This document shows, one piece after another, positions 56,244 to 64,000 of a stretch of DNA of 64,000 nt. A model generated the notes under the pieces. It was not told the DNA's origin, searched no databases, and saw only the letters and a list, made by a program, of their open reading frames with translations. Origin of the DNA: CADEED01 sp036274075 (lineage in GTDB: Bacteria > Pseudomonadota > Gammaproteobacteria > Steroidobacterales > Steroidobacteraceae); contig DASUGK010000149.1 in assembly GCA_036274075.1 (NCBI GenBank), positions 1-64,000 of the forward strand. Reading direction: 5' to 3'. Both the position numbers and the translations under genes were made by a program. Positions within the stretch are counted from its first letter, which is position 1. Each line of letters starts with the position of its first letter.

Positions 56244-57170
56244 GTGAATGCAGTGATCGAGACGCTTCCCAGGGCGGACCTCCGCCAGCAGCTGCGGGAT
56301 TTCGTCGCAGCCGGATCGACCGAGGTGACTCCGCACGACGAAAAATATCTCGACGACATGGCGCGCATCCTGCCCGCGGGATTCCCGGTGTACGTGGCGA
56401 ATACGCCGAAGACCTCGCCCGACGAGGTGGTGCGGGTTGCGCTGCGTCTCCAGGAGCTGGGACTGAAGGCCTCGCCACATGTGATTGCGCGGCGGGTCGT
56501 CGATGCCAACCGCCTGCGTGAGCGGTTGCGCATACTCGCCGCGGCCGGCGTGCAGCAGGTGCTGCTGGTGGCGGGCGACATCGCCATTCCGAACCCGGCC
56601 TTCACCAGCACCGTCGAGTTGCTCGAGAGCGGGGTGGTCCAGGACGCCGGGATCCGGCGCGTCGGTATCGCCGGCCATCCGGAAGGCCACCCGGCGGTCG
56701 CCGATGACATCCTGTGGCAGGCGCTGGACCGCAAGCAGGCTATCGGCCGCGCCACCGGCCTGACCATGCACATCGCCACCCAATTTGGCTTCGACGCCCG
56801 GTCCCTCACGACCTTTGAAGAAGGCCTGGCTGCACGCGGTATTTCCCTGCCCATCCACGCGGGCGTGGCGGGGCCGACACCTTTCACCAAGCTGCTCAAG
56901 TACGCAGCGCATTGCGGCGTAGGCGCTTCCCTTAAAGCGGTAGCCGGAAACACCTTATCTCTCAGCCGGTTACCCCATCTTGTTACGCGATCCGATGAAA
57001 TGCTGATCGGCGCCTACAGGGCCAAGCAAGCAAGGCCCGATTCGCGTATCTTTGCGCCCCATTTCTTTGCGTTCGGCGGCGTTCTGGAGACGGCGCGCTG
57101 GCTCCGGGCGGTCATGGAAGGCTCCTTTGAGCTCGATGCGGCTGAAAGGGGGTTTGTCATCAAAACCTGA
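56244..57170 (+). CDS. Methylenetetrahydrofolate reductase-like protein, 308 aa
   Basis: A GTG start at 56244. The fold is MTHFR-like: a TIM barrel with VLLVAGDIA in place of the FAD/NADH loop (ALRGD type) and GLTMHIATQF. The N-terminal FEFFPP motif of MetF is not present; the matching region reads STEVTP. It may be a divergent MetF acting on methyl-THF in one-carbon oxidation rather than methionine synthesis. It starts the operon that includes metK, ahcY and folD. Confidence 0.82.
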   Translation: MNAVIETLPRADLRQQLRDFVAAGSTEVTPHDEKYLDDMARILPAGFPVYVANTPKTSPDEVVRVALRLQELGLKASPHVIARRVVDANRLRERLRILAAAGVQQVLLVAGDIAIPNPAFTSTVELLESGVVQDAGIRRVGIAGHPEGHPAVADDILWQALDRKQAIGRATGLTMHIATQFGFDARSLTTFEEGLAARGISLPIHAGVAGPTPFTKLLKYAAHCGVGASLKAVAGNTLSLSRLPHLVTRSDEMLIGAYRAKQARPDSRIFAPHFFAFGGVLETARWLRAVMEGSFELDAAERGFVIKT

Positions 57171-57178
57171 GAAGGTGC

Positions 57179-58141
57179 ATGGCGGGTAAGGAAGAGAAGA
57201 GCGCACTCATCTGCGGATCGGTGGCCTACGACACGATCATGGTGTTCCCGGATCGTTTCCGGCAGCACATCCTCCCCGACAAGCTCCACATGCTGAACGT
57301 GGCCTTCCTGGTGCCGCAGATGCGGCGCGAGTTCGGAGGCTGCGCGGGCAACATCGCTTACAACCTCAGGCTTCTCGGTGAAACCGGCTATCCCATGGGC
57401 GGAGTCGGCACCGATTTCCAGCCGTACCGCGAGTGGATGAAGAAGGTGGGACTGTCCGAGAAGTATCTCGTGCACATCCCCGACGAGCATTGCGCCCAGG
57501 CCTTCATCACCACCGATCTCGACGCCAACCAGATCACGGCCTTCCATCCGGGGGCCATGAATCACTCGCACCGAATCAAGGTGCCGGCGCATGACGGTAT
57601 AACCATCGGTGTTATCGCCCCCGACAGCCGCGAGGGCATGCTGCAGCACGCCGAGCAGTTCAAGGCAGCCAACATCCCATTCATTTTCGACCCGGGACAG
57701 GCCATGCCCCTGTTCGAAGGTAAGGATTTCCGACAATTCATCGAGATGGCGGACTGGGTGGCAGTCAACGACTACGAGTGGGCGCTGCTGCAGGAGCGCA
57801 CGGGCTGGACGGCGGCTGACGTCAGCCAGCTCGTGAAGGCGCTGATCATCACGCGCGGTGCGGAGGGCTCGGTGATCCACGCCGACGGCCGCATCTACCA
57901 CATTCCCTGTGCGCCGGCGCGCGAAGTCGTCGATCCCACCGGCTGCGGTGATGCGTACCGCGCAGGACTGATACACGGCATTCTTCGCGGCCTCGACTGG
58001 GAAACCACGGGCCGCATCGCCTCGCTGATGGGTGCGATCAAGATCGCCGTGCGCGGTACGCAAAACCACACTTTCACGAAGACCGAGTTCGCGGAACAGT
58101 ACCGCGCGGCATTTGGCGAACCCATGCGGGCGGCGAGCTGA
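57179..58141 (+). CDS. PfkB-family kinase, adenosine kinase candidate, 320 aa
   Basis: A ribokinase-like fold. GGCAGNIAYN is at about 53-62, and the catalytic Asp and anion hole lie in DPTGCGDAYRAG at about 257-268. The substrate could be adenosine or a sugar. Its position between the MTHFR-like gene and metK, with ahcY downstream, favours adenosine, the product of S-adenosylhomocysteine hydrolysis. It starts 8 bases after the MTHFR-like stop. Confidence 0.88.
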   Translation: MAGKEEKSALICGSVAYDTIMVFPDRFRQHILPDKLHMLNVAFLVPQMRREFGGCAGNIAYNLRLLGETGYPMGGVGTDFQPYREWMKKVGLSEKYLVHIPDEHCAQAFITTDLDANQITAFHPGAMNHSHRIKVPAHDGITIGVIAPDSREGMLQHAEQFKAANIPFIFDPGQAMPLFEGKDFRQFIEMADWVAVNDYEWALLQERTGWTAADVSQLVKALIITRGAEGSVIHADGRIYHIPCAPAREVVDPTGCGDAYRAGLIHGILRGLDWETTGRIASLMGAIKIAVRGTQNHTFTKTEFAEQYRAAFGEPMRAAS

Positions 58142-58180
58142 CAAGGCCGCGCGCAGGATAATTTAAGGAACGAGGAACGT

Positions 58181-59359
58181 ATGTCGAACAGCTTCTTATT
58201 CACCTCCGAGTCGGTTTCGGAAGGCCACCCGGACAAGGTCTCGGACCAGATCTCCGATGCGGTGCTCGACGCCATCCTCGCGCAGGACAAGTATTCGCGC
58301 GTGGCCGCCGAGACGCTGTGCAATACCGGCCTCGTGGTGATGGCCGGCGAGATCACCACCAACGCGGTGGTGGACTTCCAGCAGATCGCGCGCAACACGA
58401 TCAAGAAGATCGGCTACGACAACACCGACTACGGCATCGACTACAGGGGCTGTGCCGTGCTCGTGGCCTACGACAAGCAGTCGCCGGACATCGCGCAGGG
58501 TGTCGACGAAGGCAAGGGTCTCAACCTCGAGCAGGGCGCCGGCGACCAGGGCCTGATGTTCGGTTACGCCTGCACCGAGACCGAGGGTCTCATGCCGCTG
58601 CCCATCTACCTTTCGCATCGCCTGGTCGAGAAGCAGGCGCAGCTGCGCAAGTCCGGCAAGCTCAAGTGGCTGCGCCCGGACGCCAAGTCGCAGGTCACGG
58701 TGAAGTACGTCGACGGCAAGCCCGCCGAGATCGACACCGTGGTGCTCTCGACGCAGCATCATCCGGACGTCGAGCACAAGCAGATCGAGCAGGCGGTGAT
58801 CGAGGAGATCATCAAGCCCGTGCTCGCCGGCCAGACGCTCTCCAAGAACATCAAGTACCTGGTGAACCCGACCGGCCGTTTCGTGGTTGGTGGCCCGCAG
58901 GGTGACTGCGGCCTCACGGGCCGCAAGATCATTGTCGATACTTATGGTGGCGCGGCCCCGCACGGCGGTGGCGCGTTCTCGGGCAAGGATCCCTCGAAGG
59001 TGGACCGATCGGCGGCCTACGCCGCACGTTACGTGGCGAAGAACATCGTCGCCGCGGGCCTCGCCAGCAAGTGCCAGGTGCAAGTGTCGTACGCCATCGG
59101 CGTCGCGCAGCCCACCAGCGTGATGGTGACCACCTTCGGCACCGGCAAGGTGTCGGACGATCGCCTCGAGGCGCTGGTGCGCCAGCACTTCGACCTGCGC
59201 CCGAAGGGCATCGTGCAGATGCTCGACCTGCTGCGCCCGATCTACGAGAAGACCGCCTCGTACGGCCACTTCGGCCGCAACGAGCCGGAATTCACCTGGG
59301 AGAAGACGGACAAGGCGGCCGCGCTGGCGGCCGACGCGGGAGTGCGCAAGACGGCGTGA
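58181..59359 (+). CDS. metK: S-adenosylmethionine synthetase, 392 aa
   Basis: It makes SAM from methionine and ATP. Signatures are EGHPDKVSDQISDA at the N-terminus, GAGDQGLMFGYA in the middle and GGGAFSGKDPSKVDRS with the catalytic Lys/Asp. Full length. GAGGAACGT is upstream of the ATG. It sits in the SAM-cycle operon with ahcY. Confidence 0.98.
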   Translation: MSNSFLFTSESVSEGHPDKVSDQISDAVLDAILAQDKYSRVAAETLCNTGLVVMAGEITTNAVVDFQQIARNTIKKIGYDNTDYGIDYRGCAVLVAYDKQSPDIAQGVDEGKGLNLEQGAGDQGLMFGYACTETEGLMPLPIYLSHRLVEKQAQLRKSGKLKWLRPDAKSQVTVKYVDGKPAEIDTVVLSTQHHPDVEHKQIEQAVIEEIIKPVLAGQTLSKNIKYLVNPTGRFVVGGPQGDCGLTGRKIIVDTYGGAAPHGGGAFSGKDPSKVDRSAAYAARYVAKNIVAAGLASKCQVQVSYAIGVAQPTSVMVTTFGTGKVSDDRLEALVRQHFDLRPKGIVQMLDLLRPIYEKTASYGHFGRNEPEFTWEKTDKAAALAADAGVRKTA

Positions 59360-59363
59360 CCCG

Positions 59364-59711
59364 ATGCCCGGAATCACCGCCATCCCGGTGCTGCGCGTCG
59401 CGGACTTCAAGGTCGCGGTGCCGTATTACCGGGATGTGCTGGGATTCACCGTCGGCTTCCAGTACGACGACTATGCGACCCTGCAGCTCGACAAGGCCGT
59501 GCTGCACCTGAGCGTGCCGAAACCCGGGAAACCGGCGGGCGGCGGCACGGTCTACCTGATCCGCGACGAAGTGGACGGGTATTTCGGTAATATTCGCGCC
59601 CGTGGAGCGGCGCCGGACACCGAGCCGGCGGACCAGTTCTATGGGATGCGGGAGTTCGTGGTTTGCGATCCGGACGGCAATCGCCTGCTGTTCGGGTGCA
59701 ATATCGAGTGA
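59364..59711 (+). CDS. VOC-family protein, 115 aa
   Basis: A single glyoxalase/bleomycin-resistance/dioxygenase-fold protein with YYRDVLGFTV at about 20-30, GTVYLI in the middle and EFVVCDPDGNRLLFG at the end. Its start is 4 bases after the metK stop. The metal ligands typical of glyoxalases are not obvious. The role between metK and ahcY is unknown. Confidence 0.85.
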   Translation: MPGITAIPVLRVADFKVAVPYYRDVLGFTVGFQYDDYATLQLDKAVLHLSVPKPGKPAGGGTVYLIRDEVDGYFGNIRARGAAPDTEPADQFYGMREFVVCDPDGNRLLFGCNIE

Positions 59712-59727
59712 CTTCCGAAGGTTGATT

Positions 59728-59805
59728 CCTCCGGGCCGAGGAGCGCTGCAGCGTCATTGGACGCGAGGCTCGGTCGGAGGGTGCAAGTGGCAACGGCGCT
59801 CTCTA
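59728..59805 (+). ncRNA. S-adenosylhomocysteine (SAH) riboswitch
   Basis: The leader of ahcY contains the conserved GAGGAGCGCTGC (59739-59750). Pairings: CCTCCG (59728-59733) with CGGAGG (59775-59780), CCGAG (59736-59740) with CTCGG (59769-59773), an internal hairpin GCGTC-ATTG-GACGC (59751-59764), and a pseudoknot of GAGCGC (59741-59746) with GCGCTC (59796-59801). This matches the SAH riboswitch, which turns on ahcY when SAH accumulates. It starts just after the VOC stop and ends about 23 bases before the ahcY ATG. Confidence 0.92.
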
Positions 59806-59827
59806 ACGGACCAATAGAGAGGTATCC

Positions 59828-61246
<1,419 letters not shown>

Positions 61247-61278
61247 TCGACAATCTTCTCCAACAAGAAAGGTCCGCT

Positions 61279-62145
61279 TTGACGGCAAAGATTCTCGACG
61301 GCAAAGCCGTCGCAGCGAAGGAAAGGCAGAGGTCGGCGGCGCGAGCCGCCGACTTCGTTTCGAAGTACGGCCGGGCGCCGGGATTGGCGGTGGTGAAGGT
61401 GGGTGAAGATCCCGCGTCCGCCGTCTACGTGCGCAACAAGCGCAAGGCCTGCGAGGAGTGCGGCATCGCGTCGTTCGCGCACGACCTGCCGGCCACGACG
61501 ACCCGCGCAGAGTTGTTAGGCCTCATCGACCGGCTGAACCGCGACGACGCCGTCGACGGCATCCTGCTGCAGCTGCCGCTGCCCAAGGGCCTCGACAGCA
61601 CCGAGATCATGGACACCATCGATCCGGCCAAGGACGTCGATGGCTTCCATCCGACCAACACCGGCCTGCTGGCGCAGAAACGCCCGGGCCTGCGGCCCTG
61701 CACGCCCTGGGGCGTGATGCGGTTGCTCAAGGAATACGCCATCGATCCGACCGGCTTGCGTGCCACCGTGGTGGGCGCGTCGAACATCGTGGGACGTCCC
61801 ATGGCGCTGGAGCTGCTGCTGGGCCGGGCCACGGTCACGGTGTGCCACACGGGAACGCGTGACCTGCGCGGCGAAGTGGAGCGCGCCGACCTGGTGGTCG
61901 CGGCGGTCGGGAAACCGGCCTATATCCCTGGTATCTGGATTCGTGATGGCGCCGTGGTCATCGACGTCGGAATCAACCGTCTTCCGGACGGGAAACTGGC
62001 CGGTGACGTGGAATATGCGCCCGCGGCCGAGCGCGCGGCCTGGATCACGCCCGTGCCCGGCGGCGTGGGGCCGATGACCATCGCCATGCTTCTGTCCAAT
62101 ACCGTGGACGCGGCGCTGGCGCGAAAGGGCGTGAAAGTCGCGTAA
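61279..62145 (+). CDS. folD: Methylenetetrahydrofolate dehydrogenase/cyclohydrolase, 288 aa
   Basis: A bifunctional NADP enzyme that turns methylene-THF into formyl-THF. Catalytic Tyr50 and Lys54 (YVRNK), DGILLQLPLP and the cofactor region VGASNIVGRP are present. The start is TTG at 61279 with AAAGG upstream. It follows ahcY by 32 bases. It links the methyl/methylene folate pool to formate, which the formate dehydrogenase genes downstream oxidise. Confidence 0.95.
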   Translation: MTAKILDGKAVAAKERQRSAARAADFVSKYGRAPGLAVVKVGEDPASAVYVRNKRKACEECGIASFAHDLPATTTRAELLGLIDRLNRDDAVDGILLQLPLPKGLDSTEIMDTIDPAKDVDGFHPTNTGLLAQKRPGLRPCTPWGVMRLLKEYAIDPTGLRATVVGASNIVGRPMALELLLGRATVTVCHTGTRDLRGEVERADLVVAAVGKPAYIPGIWIRDGAVVIDVGINRLPDGKLAGDVEYAPAAERAAWITPVPGGVGPMTIAMLLSNTVDAALARKGVKVA

Positions 62146-62148
62146 ACC

Positions 62149-62174
62149 CATGCGGGTGTAAGATCACCCGCATG
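62149..62174 (+). promoter_or_regulatory. Perfect 10-bp hairpin covering the fdhD start codon
   Basis: CATGCGGGTG (62149-62158) is exactly complementary to CACCCGCATG (62165-62174), separated by the loop TAAGAT. The fdhD ATG (62172-62174) is the last part of the right arm. In mRNA it would hide the start codon. There is no T-run. It may be translational control or a transcript-processing site. Confidence 0.5.
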
Positions 62175-63032
62175 AAGAGTCCGGTGCAGCGCGACGTGCA
62201 GATCGACGCCCTGCGCGATGCGGGAAACACGCGGCGCAGCGATGTGATCGCGGTCGAGGAGCCGCTCGAGATCCGGCTCATGCGCGACGGCCTGCCCGAG
62301 GCCGACGAGAACGGCGGCACCGGCCGCTCCATTTCCGTCACCATGCGCACGCCCGGCCACGATGCCGAGCTCGCGGTCGGATTCCTGTACGGCGAGGGCC
62401 TGCTGCGTGAACCGCGCGATGTCGTCGGCACCGGTCATTGCGGGCCCACCGGCAACATCCTGCGCGTCACGGCTCGCGCCGACCTGCCGCTGGACCTGTC
62501 GCGCCTGGCGCGCAATTTCTACTCCACCTCGAGTTGCGGCGTCTGCGGCAAGGCGTCGATCGAGGCCGTGTCCGCGAGCGCCGGCGGGCGGCGCATCACC
62601 AGCGAACTGATAGTTAGGGAGCCCGTGCTGCGGGGCCTGCCGGACACCTTGCGCGCCGCGCAGGCGGGATTCGCCGAGACCGGCGGCATGCACGCCGTGG
62701 GCCTGTTCACCGCCGAGGGCGAATTGCTCGCGAGCCGCGAAGACGTCGGCCGCCACAATGCCATGGACAAGCTCGTGGGCGCCGCGCTGCTGGCCGGCGA
62801 GCTGCCGTGGAAAGACCGCATCGTGCTGTTGTCGGGGCGCGCCAGTTTCGAGCTGCTGCAGAAGGCCATGATGGCCGGGGCGCCGCTGGTTGCGGCCATA
62901 GGCGCACCCTCTACGCTCGCAGTCGAGTTGGCCGAAACCGCGGGCATCACACTTGTTGCCTTCCTGCGTCCCGGTGGTTGCAACGTGTATTGCAATGCCT
63001 GGCGCGTTGCCGGAGCGAATCGTGAGTCATAG
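62172..63032 (+). CDS. fdhD: Formate dehydrogenase accessory sulfurtransferase FdhD, 286 aa
   Basis: It transfers sulfur to the molybdenum cofactor of formate dehydrogenase. The catalytic Cys pair is Cys122/Cys125 (SSCGVCGK). The C-terminal part has the GDP/cofactor region with LSGRASFEL. I use the ATG at 62172; a GTG at 62184 with GAAGAG upstream is an alternative start. It overlaps the next gene by 11 bases, so it belongs to the formate dehydrogenase operon. Confidence 0.94.
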   Translation: MKSPVQRDVQIDALRDAGNTRRSDVIAVEEPLEIRLMRDGLPEADENGGTGRSISVTMRTPGHDAELAVGFLYGEGLLREPRDVVGTGHCGPTGNILRVTARADLPLDLSRLARNFYSTSSCGVCGKASIEAVSASAGGRRITSELIVREPVLRGLPDTLRAAQAGFAETGGMHAVGLFTAEGELLASREDVGRHNAMDKLVGAALLAGELPWKDRIVLLSGRASFELLQKAMMAGAPLVAAIGAPSTLAVELAETAGITLVAFLRPGGCNVYCNAWRVAGANRES

Positions 63033-63501
63033 CGAGGCCGAAAAGATCCGCCAATGCGTGGCAGGAGCCGTGCAGAAGTTCGCGGGCGAGCCCGGTCCGT
63101 TGATCGAGATCCTGCATGCCATCCAGGACGAGCTCGGGTGCGTGCCGCCCGAGGCCGTGCCGCCGCTGGCCGAGTCGTTGAACCTGTCGCGCGCCGAGGT
63201 TCACGGCGTGATCAGCTTCTACCATCACTTCCGCGAACGCGCGCCGGGCCGGTACGTCGTGCAGCTGTGCCGCGCGGAGGCCTGCCAGTCGATGAATTCA
63301 CGCGCGCTGGAGGAATTCGTGCGCGGCCGGCTGCATCTCGATTTCGGCCAGACCACGCCGGATGGGCGCATCACGCTCGAGCCGGTGTACTGCCTGGGCA
63401 ATTGCGCCTGCGCGCCGTCCATGATGGTGAACGGTGAATTGCACGGGCGCGTGACGCCGGAGCGCTTCGGCGAAATCGCCAAAGAGTGGGGCGTGGCATG
63501 A
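63022..63501 (+). CDS. fdsG: NAD-dependent formate dehydrogenase gamma subunit (NuoE-like), 159 aa
   Basis: A thioredoxin-like [2Fe-2S] protein of the NuoE family. The cluster ligands are Cys83 and Cys88 (CRAEAC) and Cys124 and Cys128 (CLGNC). The start is a GTG at 63022 with GGAGCG upstream, overlapping the fdhD end. With the next gene it forms the NADH-reducing module of a soluble formate dehydrogenase. NuoE of complex I is an alternative, but the fdhD neighbour decides it. Confidence 0.92.
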   Translation: MSHSEAEKIRQCVAGAVQKFAGEPGPLIEILHAIQDELGCVPPEAVPPLAESLNLSRAEVHGVISFYHHFRERAPGRYVVQLCRAEACQSMNSRALEEFVRGRLHLDFGQTTPDGRITLEPVYCLGNCACAPSMMVNGELHGRVTPERFGEIAKEWGVA

Positions 63502-64000
63502 GCATGCCCGTCACCGTTTACGTCCCGGGCGACGCCAGCGCCTGTTCGCTGGGCGCCGACCGTGTCGCGCGCGCCATCGAGGCCGAGGCGGGCAAGCGCG
63601 GCCGCGCCGTGAATGTCGTTCGCAACGGGTCGCGCGGGATGTTCTGGCTGGAACCGCTGGTGGAAGTGGCCACGCCCGCGGGCCGTGTGGCCTACGGGCC
63701 GGTCGGCGCCGGCGACGTGGCCAAACTACTCGACGCCGGCCTGCTCGAGGGCGGCGCGCATGCGCTGCGCCTCGGTGACATTTCCGCGCATCCCTGGCTC
63801 GCCAGCCAGCAGCGGCTGACCGGCGCGCGGCTCGGCATCGTCGATCCGGCCAGCGTGGTCGACTACGTTGCGCACGGCGGCTACGTCGGTCTGCGCAATG
63901 CGCTGGCCATGCAGCCGGCCGACATCGTGCGCGCCGTGACCGACTCCGGCCTGCGTGGCCGCGGCGGCGCGGCCTTTCCCACGGGCATCAAGTGGCAGAC
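63498..64000 (+). CDS. fdsB: NAD-dependent formate dehydrogenase beta subunit (NuoF-like), N-terminal part
   Basis: The ATG at 63498 overlaps the fdsG stop (ATGA). The first about 110 residues are a thioredoxin-like N-terminal extension typical of FdsB/HoxF proteins. The FMN-binding loop SGLRGRGGAAFPTG follows directly before the window edge. The remainder, including the NADH site and [4Fe-4S] cysteines, and the catalytic alpha subunit are expected outside the window. Confidence 0.92.
   Translation, partial: MSMPVTVYVPGDASACSLGADRVARAIEAEAGKRGRAVNVVRNGSRGMFWLEPLVEVATPAGRVAYGPVGAGDVAKLLDAGLLEGGAHALRLGDISAHPWLASQQRLTGARLGIVDPASVVDYVAHGGYVGLRNALAMQPADIVRAVTDSGLRGRGGAAFPTGIKWQ

Overview
The window is GC-rich, gene-dense DNA. 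Its features point to a free-living Gammaproteobacterium, possibly Steroidobacteraceae-like: two large TonB-dependent receptors, many Tat-exported enzymes, an SAH riboswitch before ahcY, and a complete protocatechuate 4,5-cleavage pathway. The taxonomic placement is inference. I see no rRNA, tRNA, CRISPR array, prophage or intact insertion sequence.

Layout. 0-4 kb: two exported proteins of unknown function, a beta-lactamase-fold lipoprotein and a receiver-histidine kinase hybrid. 4-10 kb: a c-di-GMP regulator (REC-PAS-GAF-GGDEF-EAL) and a split MacAB-type efflux operon. 10-24 kb: a Tat-exported Gfo/Idh oxidoreductase, glycogen phosphorylase, an exported LGExxH protein, an exported 2-hydroxyacid dehydrogenase paired with an IorB-like molybdenum hydroxylase, an NhaR-like regulator, rnk and a universal stress protein, an M20 peptidase and a DUF2891 protein.

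24-35 kb is a catabolic island. ligA-ligB-ligC run leftwards and continue into a subclass B3 metallo-beta-lactamase-like gene, a possible 34-residue ORF, a GNAT gene and a Tat-exported enolase-superfamily gene. ligU-ligK-ligI-(DUF1932 gene)-ligJ and an aldo/keto reductase run rightwards from the same divergent promoter. Together the lig enzymes convert protocatechuate to pyruvate and oxaloacetate.

35-56 kb: a fatty acid desaturase, a LysR regulator divergent from a TonB-dependent receptor, an SDR, a small lipoprotein, a GST with a MerR regulator, and a TPR diguanylate cyclase. These are followed by a probable periplasmic catabolic group (Tat amidohydrolase, Tat EthD protein, quinohemoprotein dehydrogenase, TonB-dependent receptor), then a lipoprotein, and a carotenoid/lignostilbene-type oxygenase with an MFS transporter.

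56-64 kb is a one-carbon/SAM-cycle operon: MTHFR-like protein, PfkB kinase (adenosine kinase candidate), metK, VOC protein, SAH riboswitch, ahcY, folD, fdhD and the start of an NAD-dependent formate dehydrogenase. A plausible overall reading is use of lignin-type methoxylated aromatics: stilbene cleavage, ring fission by the lig enzymes, and oxidation of the methyl carbon through folate to formate and CO2. No O-demethylase lies in the window, so that link is inference. A family of short intergenic palindromes is scattered through the window, and at two places it supplies the stop codon of a neighbouring gene.
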